Notes: generated by a model not told the origin, from the letters alone. Shown: positions 33,123-43,740, counted from the first letter of the stretch. The stretch: DNA of 64,000 bases from Amycolatopsis nalaikhensis (GCF_030264295.1 NZ_CP127173.1:7695501-7759500); one strand, 5' to 3'. Translations and numbers: made by a program.

Positions 33123-33988
33123 CCATGGAGATTTCCCACGCGGACAAGGTGTTCTACCCCGGTGAGGGGCTGACGAAGGGCGACGTCGTCGAGTACTACC
33201 GCGCGGTCGCCCACGTCATGCTGCCGCACCTGCGCGGCCGCCCGCTGACCCTGCGGCGGTTCCCGGACGGCATCGAGGGCCAGGGCTGGTTCCAGAAACA
33301 CCCGGGCGAGCACTTCCCGGACTCGATCCGCGTCGAGAGCGTCCCGCGGCGCGGCGGCGGCACCGACGACTACGTGGTCTGCGACGACGCGGAAACGCTC
33401 GAATACCTGGCCGGGCAAGGAACACTGGAGTTCCACGTGTGGCTGTCCACCGTGGACGCCCCGGAGCGGCCGGACCGGATGGTGCTGGACCTCGACCCGC
33501 CGGACGGCACGCCGGTCGCCGAGCTGCGCGCGGTGGCCCGGCGGATCCGCGACCACTACGAACGGGCCGGGTTGACGGCGTTCGTCCAGGCGAGCGGCGG
33601 CCGCGGGTTCCACGTTCTCGCGCCGCTGGACGCGAAGTCGGACACCGAGGTGGTGCTGGAACTGTCCCGCGTGCTCGCGGACGCGGTCGCGGCCGACGAC
33701 CCGGACCGCCTGACCACGGCCCAGCGCAAGGAGAAGCGCGGCGACCGGATCTTCCTGGACGCCAACCGCAACGGCTACGCGCAGACGTTCGTCGCGCCTT
33801 ATTCGCTGCGTGCCCGCCCCGGCGCGGCCGCCGCGACGCCGCTGGACTGGCGCGAGCTGGGCAAGGCCGAGCCGGCCGGCTGGGGCCTGGCGAAGGAGAA
33901 GCAGCGGATGGCGCGCAAGGAAGATCCGTGGCGCGATCTGGACCAGCACGCCGCCTCGGCGGAAGCGGCGTTGAAGCAGCTCACTTGA
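33119..33988 (+). CDS. LigD-type DNA polymerase/primase domain protein
   Basis: 289 aa from a GTG overlapping the ligase stop (GTGA); ATG at 33125 is an alternative. AEP-fold polymerase with the catalytic acids in MVLDLDPPDG (DxD), the template/nucleotide residues in ASGGRGFHVLAPL, and KEKRGDRIFLDANRNGYAQT. It fills gaps, preferably with ribonucleotides, during end joining with Ku and the ligase. The 3' end overlaps the convergent udgX gene by 8 bp. Confidence 0.9.
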   Translation: MTMEISHADKVFYPGEGLTKGDVVEYYRAVAHVMLPHLRGRPLTLRRFPDGIEGQGWFQKHPGEHFPDSIRVESVPRRGGGTDDYVVCDDAETLEYLAGQGTLEFHVWLSTVDAPERPDRMVLDLDPPDGTPVAELRAVARRIRDHYERAGLTAFVQASGGRGFHVLAPLDAKSDTEVVLELSRVLADAVAADDPDRLTTAQRKEKRGDRIFLDANRNGYAQTFVAPYSLRARPGAAAATPLDWRELGKAEPAGWGLAKEKQRMARKEDPWRDLDQHAASAEAALKQLT

Positions 33989-34613
33989 GGGTCTTGCCCG
34001 CGGCTCTGAGGTCGGCGACGAAGGCCGCGTAGGCCTCGTCGCGGTCGGGGGCCCGCAGGATCGCCGACGGGTGGACCGTCGCCACCGCGGAGGGCACCAG
34101 GTCCGCGACGTCTTCGGGCGGGTCCACCGGCTCGCCGCGGTGGGCGGTGAGCCGGAACTTCGGGCCCAGCAGCGACTGCGCGGCCGTCGCGCCCAGCAGC
34201 AGCACGAGCTCCGGGCGCACCGCGCGCAGCTCCGCCAGCAGCCACGGGCGGCACGCGACCACCTCGGTGCGGCCCGGCTTCTGGTGGATCCGGCGCTTGC
34301 CGCGTTCGTCGCGCTTGAACTTGAAGTGCTTGACCGCGTTGGTCACGTACAGCGACCGCCGGTCGAACCCGGCTTCGGCGAAGGCCTTGTCGAGCAGCTT
34401 CCCGGCCGGCCCGACGAACGGCTCGCCCGCGACGTCCTCCTTGTCGCCCGGCTGCTCGCCGACGACCAGCACCTTCGCCTCGGGGGAGCCTTCACCGAAG
34501 ACGGTCTGCGTCGCGTCCTGGTAGAGCGGGCAGCCGTGACAGCCGGACGCCGCCGACCGCAACCGGTCGAGGTCGGTGGTGTCCGGCGGCTCGGCACCGC
34601 GGGAATCCGGCAT
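33981..34613 (-). CDS. udgX: UdgX-type uracil-DNA glycosylase
   Basis: 210 aa. Family 4-like fold with iron-sulfur cysteines (SGCHGCPLY and later positions such as ACRPW), active site GEQPGDKEDVAGEPFVGPAG, and the UdgX-specific R-loop KRRIHQKP. H110 in that loop matches the histidine with which mycobacterial UdgX becomes covalently bound to uracil-containing DNA. Motif VHPSAILR closes the active site. It is convergent with the polymerase gene and divergent from the CBS gene; a weaker GTTT-N15-GGGGAA precedes it, so it may share stress control. Confidence 0.9.
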   Translation of the reverse strand: MPDSRGAEPPDTTDLDRLRSAASGCHGCPLYQDATQTVFGEGSPEAKVLVVGEQPGDKEDVAGEPFVGPAGKLLDKAFAEAGFDRRSLYVTNAVKHFKFKRDERGKRRIHQKPGRTEVVACRPWLLAELRAVRPELVLLLGATAAQSLLGPKFRLTAHRGEPVDPPEDVADLVPSAVATVHPSAILRAPDRDEAYAAFVADLRAAGKTLK

Positions 34614-34641
34614 GTGCCGGGAAATTCCCCTCGAGCCGTGC

Positions 34642-34666
34642 GGGTAAACGTGCGGGTCCGGGGTAG
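34642..34666 (+). promoter_or_regulatory. SigB/SigF-type promoter of the CBS gene
   Basis: GGGT (34642-34645), 15-bp spacer, GGGTAG (34661-34666), 36 bp before the ATG; AAGGAAAGGAG is the ribosome site. Confidence 0.55.
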
Positions 34667-34702
34667 CCGAAGCGTAACCGACCGGAAGGAAAGGAGTTCA
34701 CG

Positions 34703-35119
34703 ATGACCACCGCACGCGACATCATGACGGCGGACGCGACCTGCGCCCAGGCGTCGGGCACCGTGCACGAAGCCGCGGTCACCATGGCGCAGAAGGGGGT
34801 GGGCGCCCTGCCGATCTGCGGCGAGGACAACAAGCTGAAGGGCATGATCACCGACCGCGACATCGTGGTGAAGGTGCTGGCCGAGGGCAAGGACCCGCGC
34901 GCGGTCCACGTCGGTGAGCTGGCCCAGGGCGAGGCCGTGACGATCGGCGCGGACGACGACGCCGAGGAGATCCTGCGGACCATGTCCGAGCACCGCGTCC
35001 GCCGGCTGCCGGTGATCGACGGCCACGAGCTGGTCGGCATCGTCGCGCAGGCCGACGTGGCCCGCGCCCTGTCGAACCCGACGGCGGGCGAGCTCGTCGA
35101 GGCGCTGTCCTACGACTGA
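34703..35119 (+). CDS. Two-CBS-domain protein
   Basis: 138 aa, a single Bateman module: CBS1 covers residues about 5-65 (ARDIMTADATCAQASGTVHE, then ITDRDIVVKVLAEGKDP) and CBS2 about 72-130 (VRRLPVIDGHELVGIVAQADVARAL). Such stand-alone pairs bind adenine nucleotides and resemble the hypoxic-response protein family (Hrp1-like) of mycobacteria. The partner is unknown. It lies between udgX and malic enzyme, each with its own promoter. Confidence 0.85.
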   Translation: MTTARDIMTADATCAQASGTVHEAAVTMAQKGVGALPICGEDNKLKGMITDRDIVVKVLAEGKDPRAVHVGELAQGEAVTIGADDDAEEILRTMSEHRVRRLPVIDGHELVGIVAQADVARALSNPTAGELVEALSYD

Positions 35120-35128
35120 TCGGTTCCC

Positions 35129-35154
35129 GATTCCCCGGCGAGCCGCGCGGGTAC
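35129..35154 (+). promoter_or_regulatory. SigB/SigF-type promoter of malic enzyme
   Basis: GATT (35129-35132), 16-bp spacer, GGGTAC (35149-35154), only 9 bp before the ATG at 35164, so the mRNA is probably leaderless. Confidence 0.6.
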
Positions 35155-35163
35155 CCGAAGGGT

Positions 35164-36287
<1,124 letters not shown>

Positions 36288-36291
<4 letters not shown>

Positions 36292-36584
36292 TCCACTGTG
36301 GAGCTGTCCGCAGTGGACTTGCGGGCCGACTCGGCGCGGGCGATGTGCCACGCCACGAGGGCACCGGCGGCGACCGTGCCCCACAGCACGAGGCCGGCGT
36401 TCCTGGCGAACAGGCCGACGATCAGCATCACCACCGCCGTGACGTCGCAGAGCACGAGCAGCAGGTTGGCGCGCCACTTCTCGCGCAGCGTGCGGCCGCT
36501 CAGCGCGGCGGCGAACGCGGGGTCGCTCGCCTGCAGCTCGGCCTCGATCTCGCGGAGGGCGTGGCGTTCGCGTTCCGGCAACAT
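36288..36584 (-). CDS. DUF3040 membrane protein
   Basis: 98 aa. The start MLPERERHALREIEAELQAS is the defining DUF3040 motif; two membrane helices follow (LLLVLCDVTAVVMLIVGLFA and GLVLWGTVAAGALVAWHI) and a Ser/Thr-rich tail. Function unknown, widespread in actinobacteria. GAGGAGG precedes the ATG and a GCTT-N16-GGGTAT promoter lies upstream, making it the last member of the stress island. Confidence 0.85.
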
Positions 36585-36614
36585 GGGATCCTCCTCGCCT
36601 CGGCTACTCCGGGG

Positions 36615-36640
36615 ATACCCGCTCCACGCCCGTCCGAAGC
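36615..36640 (-). promoter_or_regulatory. SigB/SigF-type promoter of the DUF3040 gene
   Basis: Reverse strand GCTT (36637-36640), 16-bp spacer, GGGTAT (36615-36620). Its -35 touches the neighbouring 26-bp palindrome. Confidence 0.6.
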
Positions 36641-36664
36641 GGCACTTTCACGTGAAAGTGCCGC
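36639..36664. repeat. 26-bp perfect palindrome, TTTCACGTGAAA core
   Basis: Perfectly self-complementary across 26 bp (arms GCGGCACTTTCAC and its complement). It begins 4 bp beyond the dehydratase stop, where it could terminate transcription. The same core and length occur at 48266-48291. Confidence 0.85.
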
Positions 36665-36668
36665 GCCT

Positions 36669-38434
36669 TCAGTGGTTGTCGCGGGGGATGCCCTTGGTCG
36701 CCGCGATCCGCTGGTAGGCCACGGCCGGGCGCAGCACCATGCCGTCGCAGAGCTGGTCGACCATCGACCGCTGGATCTCCTGCCACGGGGTCTGCGACTC
36801 GGGCACCGGGTAGCCGCCCGCCTCCGCCAGCTCCTTGTGCCGCAGGGCGAGCCTTCGTCCGGGATCAGCACGTCCGCGGTGCCCGCGCCGAGGTCGATCC
36901 GGACCCGGTCGCCGGTCCGCAGCACGGCGAGCCCACCCCCGGCGGCGGCTTCGGGGGAGGCGTTGAGGATCGACGGCGACCCGGACGTGCCGGACTGGCG
37001 GCCGTCGCCGAGGCACGGCAGCTCGTGCACGCCCCGCTTGATCAGCTCCGCGGGCGGCCGCATGTTCACCACCTCCGCCGAGCCGGGGTAGCCGAGCGGG
37101 CCGGTGCCGCGCATGACGAGCAGCGAGTGCTCGTCGACGCCGAGGTCCGGGTCGTCGATGCGGGCGTGGTAGTCCTCCGGCCCGTCGAAGACGACGGCGG
37201 TGCCCTCGAACACGCCACCGGCCAGGTACCGCCGCCGGAACTCGGGCGAGATCACGCTGGACTTCATGATCGCGGCGTCGAAGAGGTTGCCCTTCAGCAC
37301 GAGGAACCCGGCGTCTTCGGTCAGCGCGGTGTCGAAGGTGCGGATGACGTCGCGGTCGCCCGCCTCGGCGTCGCGGCAGTTCTCGCCGAGGGTGCGGCCG
37401 TTGACGGTGGGCGCGTCCTCGTGGACGAGGCCGTGCCGCATCAGCTCGTGCACCACGGCCGGGACCCCGCCCGCCCGGTGGAACTCCTCGCCGAGGTACT
37501 TGCCGGCCGGCTGCAGGTCGACCAGCAGCGGAACGGCGTACCCGAGCCGTTGCCAGTCCTCGAGCGGCAGGTCGACGCCGATGTGCCGGGCGATCGCGCC
37601 GATGTGGATGGGCGCGTTGGTGGAGCCGCCGATGGCGGAGCTGACGACGATGGCGTTCTCGAACGCTTCGCGGGTGAGGATGTCCGACGGCTTGAGGTCT
37701 TCGCGCACCATCTCGACGATCCGCAGCCCGGTGCGGTAGGCCATCCGGGCCCGGTCGCGGTGCGGAGCCGGGATGGCCGCGCAGCCGGGCAGGCTCATCC
37801 CGAGGGCTTCGGCGAGCGCGTTCATGGTGGAGGCGGTGCCCATGGTGTTGCAGTGCCCCGGCGACGGCGCGGAGGACGCGACGAGCTCCATGAACCCGGC
37901 ATCGTCGATCTCCCCGGCGGCGAGCAGTTCGCGGGCCTTCCAGACGATGGTCCCGGACCCGGTGCGCTCACCGTTGAACCACCCGTTGAGCATCGGCCCG
38001 CCGGAGAGAACGATGGCGGGGATGTCCACGGTCGCGGCGGCCATCAGGCAGGCGGGGGTGGTCTTGTCGCAGCCGGTGGTGAGCACGACGCCGTCGATCG
38101 GGTAGCCGTAGAGGGTTTCGACGAGCCCGAGGTAGGCGAGGTTCCGGTCCAGCGCGGCGGTGGGGCGCTTGCCGGTCTCCTGGATGGGGTGGACGGGAAA
38201 CTCGATGGCGATCCCGCCCGCTTCCCGGATGCCCTCCCGGGTCCGGTCGGCCAGCTGCAGGTGGTGCCGGTTGCAGGGGGTGAGGTCGGAGCCGGTCTGC
38301 GCGATCCCGATGATCGGCTTCCCGGACTGCAGCTCTTCGCGGGTGAGACCCCAGTTCATGTACCGCTCGAGGTAGAGCGCGGTCATCCCGGGGTCGGCGG
38401 GGTTGTCGAACCAAGCTTCGCTGCGCAGTCCCAT
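36669..38434 (-). CDS. IlvD/Edd-family dehydratase, sugar-acid type (apparent frameshift near 36852)
   Basis: About 588 aa. Iron-sulfur dehydratase with cluster cysteines in TPCNRHHLQLAD, LTTGCDKTTPACLMAA and GHCNTMGTAS, and the family block IGGSTNAPIHIGAIARH. Length and sequence style fit aldonate dehydratases such as L-arabonate dehydratase rather than the branched-chain IlvD. One base appears missing at about 36852 in a GAGCTC context: restoring it joins the main frame at LIPDE to RHKELAEAGGYPVPES and the end GIPRDNH. As written the frame would run into the DUF3040 gene. The start is at MGLRSEAWFD. Confidence 0.82.
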
Positions 38435-38488
38435 ACCGGCCAGTCTGGCAACGCGGACCGCGGAATGCACGCCCCCGCCGAGACGTCG

Positions 38489-38866
38489 TGAATGAGTCAT
38501 TCAGGTCTTGGGAGGTCTTGAACGACTCATTCAGGACGGCGGTCGAGCGGGGCGTGCGCCGCTGCGGGCGGGGGTGGAGCGCGCCGGGTGAGCGCGGCGG
38601 CGCCGAGCGGGGCGCGCAGTGCAGGCGGGGTTGGGCGCACGGGGCGCGGGGCGCGGTGCGGCCATGCGGGCAGGACCGGGTCGCGCCCGCGCGCTGGGTG
38701 CTGTGCGGCATGCGAGCTTCCCGCGCCCGGCGCGGGCGGGCTGTGCAGGTTGCCCGCGCTCGGCACGGGGGAGAGCCAGCGCCGGTCACCCGCGGAGTGC
38801 CCGCCCCGGCAGCGAGGTCGCGAATGACTCATTCGCGACCTCGGCGGTCCCCAATGAGTCATTCGC
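38489..38866. repeat. AATGAGTCATTC repeat family in a 636-bp intergenic region
   Basis: The gap 38435-39070 has no convincing gene. It holds TGAATGA-G-TCATTCA (38489-38503), a related copy near 38521, a perfect 29-bp palindrome around ATGACTCAT (38814-38842) and a direct 25-bp near-repeat 30 bp further (from 38853). Between them lies about 280 bp of extremely GC-rich sequence with no structure I can assign. Confidence 0.75.
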
Positions 38867-39070
38867 GACCTCGGCGGAGCGGGGAACCTCCGCCGCGCGG
38901 CGCAACCGGCGGCCGTGCGCGGGCGACCTCGGCGGCGTGCGGGCGAATCTCGGCCGCGCGACCAACGTGCGCGGGACGGCGGCCGGGCCCGGGCCCCGGC
39001 GACCCGGGTCCGGCCGCACCCCTCGGGCGGCCGCGGCGCCGGTCAGGGCGGCGCCGCGGAACCGCCGGGC

Positions 39071-40477
39071 TCAGCCGAGGCCGTTCAGCCCGATCACCCT
39101 CGCGTACCAGTGCGCGCTCTGCTTCGGCGTGCGCCGCTGCGTCTGGTAGTCCACGTGGACCAAGCCGAACCGCTTCGCGTACCCCTCCGCCCACTCGAAG
39201 TTGTCCAGCAGGGACCAGTAGAAGTACCCGCGCAGGTCGACGCCCGCCTGGATCGCGTCGTGCGCCGCCCTCAGGTGGGAATCCAAGAACGCCACCCGGT
39301 CCGTGTCGACGATGTCGCCTCCGTCGCCGATGACGTCCGGGTACGCCGCTCCGTTTTCCGTGATGTACAGCGGTACCGAGCGGTAGCCGCGGTGGACCTG
39401 CAGCAGCGACTCCGTCAGGCCGGCCGGCTGGACCTCCCAGCCGGAGTCCGTTCGGGGGGCCGCCGGGTCCGGGACGAAGTGGACGTCGCCCGCGCCGACC
39501 CACTCCGGGCCCGCCGGCTCGCTGCCCGGCACCGGGCGGCCCGCCACCCGGTAGTCGCGGTAGTAGTTCACGCCCAGCCAGTCGACGTGCGCCGCGATGG
39601 TCGCCTCGTCGCCGTCGCGGACCACGGACTCCAGCCCGAACGGGGCCAGGTCGGTCACCAGGTCGTCCGGGTAGCCGCCGCGCAGGACCGGGTCGAGGAA
39701 CAGCCGGTTCTGCAGGCCGTCGATCCGGCGGCACGCCGAGACGTCGGCGACGTTCGCCGGGTCGTGCGGGGCCACCGGGTAGAGGTTCAGCGTGATGCCC
39801 GCCGGGACCTCCGGGGCGTGGCGGCGGATGATGTCCATCGCCAGCCCGTGCCCGAGCAGCAGGTGGTGGGTGGCCGCGACGGCCGCCGGGTGCTCGGTGC
39901 GGCCCGGCGCGTGGATGCCGCCCGCGTAGCCGAGCATCGCCGCGCACCACGGCTCGTTCAGCGTCGACCAGCTCGCGACGCGGTCGCCGAGCCGGGCCAG
40001 CACCGTCTCGGTGTACTCGGCGAACCGGTAGGCGGTGTCGCGGTTGGTCCAGCCGCCCTTCTCCTCCAGCGCCTGCGGCAGGTCCCAGTGGTACAGCGTC
40101 GCCCACGGCTGGACGCCCGCCTCGAGGAGGCAGTCGACCAGCCGGTCGTAGAACGCCAGCCCGGCCGCGTTCGGCTCGCCGCCGTCCGGGCGCACCCGCG
40201 GCCACGCCAGCGAGAAGCGGTAGGCGCCGAGGCCGAGGCGCCGCATCAGGGCGACGTCTTCGGTGTACCGCCGGTAGTGGTCGGCCGCCGGGTCGCCGGT
40301 GTCGCCGCCCACGACCGCACCCGGACGGCGCGCGAAGACGTCCCAGACCGAGTCGGTGCGCCCGTCGGCCGTGGTGGCTCCTTCCACCTGGAACGCCGCC
40401 GTGGCGGCGCCCCAGACGAAGCCAGGCGGGAACATCAACGCGGTCTCCGCCCGAACGCTGTCGGGATGTACGGACAT
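39071..40477 (-). CDS. bglC: Beta-glucosidase, GH1 (intracellular cellobiase)
   Basis: 468 aa, no signal peptide, so cytoplasmic. GH1 barrel with acid/base E175 in STLNEPW and nucleophile Glu in YITENGAAY; N-terminal signature FVWGAATAAFQVEG is intact. It splits imported cellobiose and cello-oligosaccharides to glucose. Its ATG lies 2 bp after the cebG stop, giving the order cebE-cebF-cebG-bglC, the same as in Streptomyces. Regulation by CebR is inferred from the operator in front of cebE. Confidence 0.93.
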   Translation of the reverse strand: MSVHPDSVRAETALMFPPGFVWGAATAAFQVEGATTADGRTDSVWDVFARRPGAVVGGDTGDPAADHYRRYTEDVALMRRLGLGAYRFSLAWPRVRPDGGEPNAAGLAFYDRLVDCLLEAGVQPWATLYHWDLPQALEEKGGWTNRDTAYRFAEYTETVLARLGDRVASWSTLNEPWCAAMLGYAGGIHAPGRTEHPAAVAATHHLLLGHGLAMDIIRRHAPEVPAGITLNLYPVAPHDPANVADVSACRRIDGLQNRLFLDPVLRGGYPDDLVTDLAPFGLESVVRDGDEATIAAHVDWLGVNYYRDYRVAGRPVPGSEPAGPEWVGAGDVHFVPDPAAPRTDSGWEVQPAGLTESLLQVHRGYRSVPLYITENGAAYPDVIGDGGDIVDTDRVAFLDSHLRAAHDAIQAGVDLRGYFYWSLLDNFEWAEGYAKRFGLVHVDYQTQRRTPKQSAHWYARVIGLNGLG

Positions 40478-40479
40478 GT

Positions 40480-41337
40480 TCACCCTTTCACGGCACCTTG
40501 CATGATCCCGGCCACGATCTGGCGGCCGAGGAGGACGAAGACGATGAGGATCGGGATGGTGGCCAGGGTCGTTCCGGCCAGCACCAGCGAGTAGTCGACG
40601 TAGTAGCCGCTCTGGAGCTTCTCCAGCGCCACCTGGACGGTCGGGTTCCCCGCGTCCAGCACGACGAGCGGCCACAGGAAGTCGTTCCACGACATCATGA
40701 ACGTGAACATCGCGAGGATCGCGGCGGCCGGGCGCACCGCGGGCAGGCAGACGTTCCAGAAGATCCGGATCATGCTGCAGCCGTCGACGCGCGCGGCCTC
40801 GATCAGCTCGTACGGCAGCGCGTCCACTGTGTACTGCCGCATCCAGAACACGCCGAACGCGGTGACCAGGTTGGGCACGATCACCGCCGTCAGGCTGCCC
40901 GCCCAGCCCAGTTCGGACATCGCGATGAACAGCGGGATGATGCCCAGCTGGGTGGGCACCGCGAGCGTGACGACGATGAACACGAACAGCTTGTTGCGTC
41001 CCCGGAACCGCAGTTTCGCGAAGGCGAACCCGGCCAGCGAGGAGAACAGCACCGTCGTCAGCGTCACCGTGCCGGACACGATGAGGCTGTTGGCCAGCGC
41101 CTTCCAGAACGGCACGGTGTCGAACACGCGCGAGGCGTTGGCGAAGAAGTTGCCGCCGGGCACGAACGGCGGGATGCGCTCGGTGAGCATCCCGTTGTCG
41201 CGGCTGGCCACCAGGAACGACCAGTAGAACGGGAACAGCGAACCGAGCACGAAGATCGCCAGCACGACGTAGGTCGCCTTGCGCGGCTTGCCGAGCGTGG
41301 CGACCTTCCGCCGCAGTCCACTCTGGAGTGTGGTCAT
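40480..41337 (-). CDS. cebG: Cellobiose ABC transporter permease CebG
   Basis: 285 aa, MalG-type permease of the CUT1 family with six membrane helices. The EAA loop for contact with the ATPase is YELIEAARVDGCSMIRIFWNVCLP. ATGA overlap with cebF and 2 bp to bglC place it in the operon. The ATPase (MsiK in Streptomyces) is not encoded here, as expected for this transporter class, which shares an ATPase encoded elsewhere. Confidence 0.9.
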   Translation of the reverse strand: MTTLQSGLRRKVATLGKPRKATYVVLAIFVLGSLFPFYWSFLVASRDNGMLTERIPPFVPGGNFFANASRVFDTVPFWKALANSLIVSGTVTLTTVLFSSLAGFAFAKLRFRGRNKLFVFIVVTLAVPTQLGIIPLFIAMSELGWAGSLTAVIVPNLVTAFGVFWMRQYTVDALPYELIEAARVDGCSMIRIFWNVCLPAVRPAAAILAMFTFMMSWNDFLWPLVVLDAGNPTVQVALEKLQSGYYVDYSLVLAGTTLATIPILIVFVLLGRQIVAGIMQGAVKG

Positions 41338-42324
41338 TTCTTCTTCACCGCCGGGGTGCGGGCGATCCGGCCGGTGAGGAAGAAGTTCACCAGCGCGATG
41401 AGCACGATGATCACGAACAGCACCCAGGCGATCGCCGAGGCGTAGCCGAGATCGGCGTTCTGGAAAGCCGTTTGGTAGAGGTACAGCGTCACGGTCTGGA
41501 ACTGGTTGGTGGAGCCGCCGTTGTTCGACCCCGGCATGGCGTCGAACAGCTTCGGCTCGGTGAAGATCTGCAGGCCGCCGATCGTCGAGGTGATGGTGAC
41601 GAAGATCAGCGTCGGCTTGAGCAGCGGCAGCGTGACGTTGAAGAAGCGGCGCCATGTGCCGGCGCCGTCGATCAGCGCCGCTTCGTGCAGCTCCTTCGGG
41701 ATGGCCTGCATGGCCGCCAGCACGATCAGGGCGTTGTAGCCGGTCCAGCGCCAGTTGACCATGATCGCGATCGCGACGTGGCTGCCGAAGCGGCTGGCCT
41801 GCCAGTCGACCGGGTCCAGCCCGATGGTCTGCAGCACGCCGTTGATCAGCCCGTACTTGGGGCCGAAGAGGTTGGCGAAGATGATGCCGATGGCGACGAG
41901 GCTGGCCGCGTACGGCAGCAGGATGCCCACCCGCCAGCCGGTCGCGCCGCGCAGCCGGGCGCCGAGCAGGGCCGCCAGCAGCACGGCGATGATGAGCTGC
42001 GGGACGCTGGAGAGCAGGAAGATGCTGATCGTGTTCGTCAGCGCGTTCCAGAACTGCGCGTCGGCGAAGAGCTCCCTTGAAGTTGTCGAGCCCGATGAAG
42101 TCGGGGTCGTCGCTCCCCGCCTCCCACTTGAACAGCGAGACGTACGCGGTGTACAGCAGCGGGAACAGGCCGACGATCCCGAAGAGGATGAAGAACGGCG
42201 CGATGTAGAGGTACGGCGAGACCTTGACGTCCCACCGGCTCAACCGGTGCCGGAAGGTGGGCCGGGGAGACGTGCGCTCCCCGGCCTTGCTCCTTTCCGG
42301 CGCGACCTTGTCGAGGACGGTCAT
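41334..42324 (-). CDS. cebF: Cellobiose ABC transporter permease CebF (apparent frameshift near 42074)
   Basis: About 329 aa, MalF-type CUT1 permease. First helix SPYLYIAPFFILFGIVGLFP, EAA loop PKELHEAALIDGAGTWRRFFNV. The frame breaks at about 42074: an extra C (plus strand) beside GAGCTC separates IGLDNFK from the rest; deleting it yields NFKELFADAQFWNALTNT and joins the remainder through 41334. The defect would disable cellobiose uptake if real, yet all other operon genes are intact, so a sequence error is more likely. It starts 4 bp after the cebE stop. Confidence 0.85.
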
Positions 42325-42328
42325 CGGC

Positions 42329-43633
42329 TCAGCGCGTGATCTTCTTCGCGGCTTCGACCATCTGGTTCCAGCCGTCCGCGGCCGACTTGCCCTGTTCGAC
42401 CGCCTGCAGGGCCGGGCTGGACGCGTTCTCCTGGATCTGGCCGTCGCCCGGGCCCTTGTACTGCGGCTTCTGGACCTTCTTGGCCTGCTCGGCGAACAGC
42501 TCGCCGACCTTCGTGCCGCCGAAGTAGTCGTCGGTCTTGCTCAGCAGCGCGGGGTCGGAGAGGGCCTTGACCTGGCTCGGGAAGGTGCCCTTGGCCTGGA
42601 ACGCCTTGATCTGCTGCTCCGGCGCGGTCAGCCAGGCCGCGAGCTCGGCGGCCTCCTTCGGGTGCTTCGACTGCGTCGGCACGGTCAGGTACGAGCCGCC
42701 CCAGTTGCCGCCGCCGCCCGGGAACGCCGCGGTGACCGCCCACTTGCCGGCGTTCTCGGGGCCGGCCTGCTCCTTGATCACGCCGAGCATCCAGGCCGGG
42801 CAGACCTTCGTGGCGAACGCGCCCTGCTTGAAGCCGGTGTTCCACTCGTTGCTGAACGCGGTGAGCTTGGCCGACTCGCCCTTGGCGACGGCGTCGGTGA
42901 CCTTGGTCCAGGCGTCCTTGATGCCCTGGTTGCTCTCGACGGCCAGCTTGTCGTCGTTGCCGATGTAGCCCTGGGGGAGCTGGTTGACCATGGCGTTGAA
43001 GTTCTGGGCGGCCGAGTCGAACCAGGCCTTGCCGTTCGACTTCTTCACGAAGTCCGCGCCGGCGGCGAAGTAGCTGTCCCAGGTGGCGAACAGCGGCTTG
43101 ACCGCTTCGGGGTCGTCCGGCAGGCCGGCGGCCTTGAACATGTCCTTGCGGTAGCACATGGCGAGCGGGCCGATGTCGGTGCCGTAGCCGATGAGCTTGC
43201 CGTCCTTGGTCTTGGCGGCTTCGTACTTCCAGGGCAGCCAGCGGTCGGGGGAGGCGTCGGCCGGCCCGATCTTGCTGAGGTCGTTGAACTTCGAGCCCTT
43301 GTCGAGGAAGTCGGACAGGTGGCCCTCTTCGAGTGCCGTCACGTCCGCGAGGCCCGAGCCGGCGGCGAGCTTGGTGACGAGGTCCTCGTGGTAGGGGCCG
43401 CCCTGGCCGGTCTTGCGGTGGGTGATCTTGATGTTGGGGTGCAGCCGCTCGTACTCCGGGATGAGGGCCTCGTAGCCGAACTCGGTGAACGTCGCCAGCG
43501 TCAGGTCGACGTGCTCGTTCGGGCCCGCCGCGGCCGGGGTCTGCTGGTCACCGCCCCCGCTGCAGGCCGTGGCGCCGAGCGCCGTCATCGTGATGCCCAG
43601 TGCGAGGACCAGGCCGTTCCGGATCGTTCTCAC
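42329..43633 (-). CDS. cebE: Cellobiose-binding lipoprotein CebE
   Basis: 434 aa from GTG at 43633. Lipoprotein signal with lipobox LGATACSG (Cys near residue 24), then a family 1 extracellular solute-binding fold of about 400 residues. It captures cellobiose/cellotriose on the outer face and hands them to CebFG. A paralogue (52.2-53.4 kb) shares blocks such as YGTDIGPLAMCYRKD and KGPGDG. An upstream in-frame ATG lies inside the operator region and is not favoured. First gene of the cebEFG-bglC operon. Confidence 0.9.
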   Translation of the reverse strand: MRTIRNGLVLALGITMTALGATACSGGGDQQTPAAAGPNEHVDLTLATFTEFGYEALIPEYERLHPNIKITHRKTGQGGPYHEDLVTKLAAGSGLADVTALEEGHLSDFLDKGSKFNDLSKIGPADASPDRWLPWKYEAAKTKDGKLIGYGTDIGPLAMCYRKDMFKAAGLPDDPEAVKPLFATWDSYFAAGADFVKKSNGKAWFDSAAQNFNAMVNQLPQGYIGNDDKLAVESNQGIKDAWTKVTDAVAKGESAKLTAFSNEWNTGFKQGAFATKVCPAWMLGVIKEQAGPENAGKWAVTAAFPGGGGNWGGSYLTVPTQSKHPKEAAELAAWLTAPEQQIKAFQAKGTFPSQVKALSDPALLSKTDDYFGGTKVGELFAEQAKKVQKPQYKGPGDGQIQENASSPALQAVEQGKSAADGWNQMVEAAKKITR

Positions 43634-43657
43634 GTGTCCAACCACCTTGTTGACGGG

Positions 43658-43740
43658 AATGAGCGCTCTCACTGCTGGGAGGCCGACTGGGAGCGCTCCC
43701 AGGTGTCGGAGAGTCTGGTGGGGGGCTTCACCGGTGTCAA
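43658..43740 (-). promoter_or_regulatory. cebE promoter with CebR boxes
   Basis: Reverse strand TTGACA (43735-43740), 17-bp spacer, CAGACT (43712-43717). Just downstream lies a perfect CebR box TGGGAGCGCTCCCA (43688-43701), and a weaker one (43658-43671) 30 bp further, between the promoter and the GTG. This position fits repression. Confidence 0.85.

Noticed and set aside
38535..38815. Open frames in the GC-rich gap before bglC
   Set aside because: All are Arg/Gly/Pro/Ala-rich on several frames at once, without start signals; no gene is supported.
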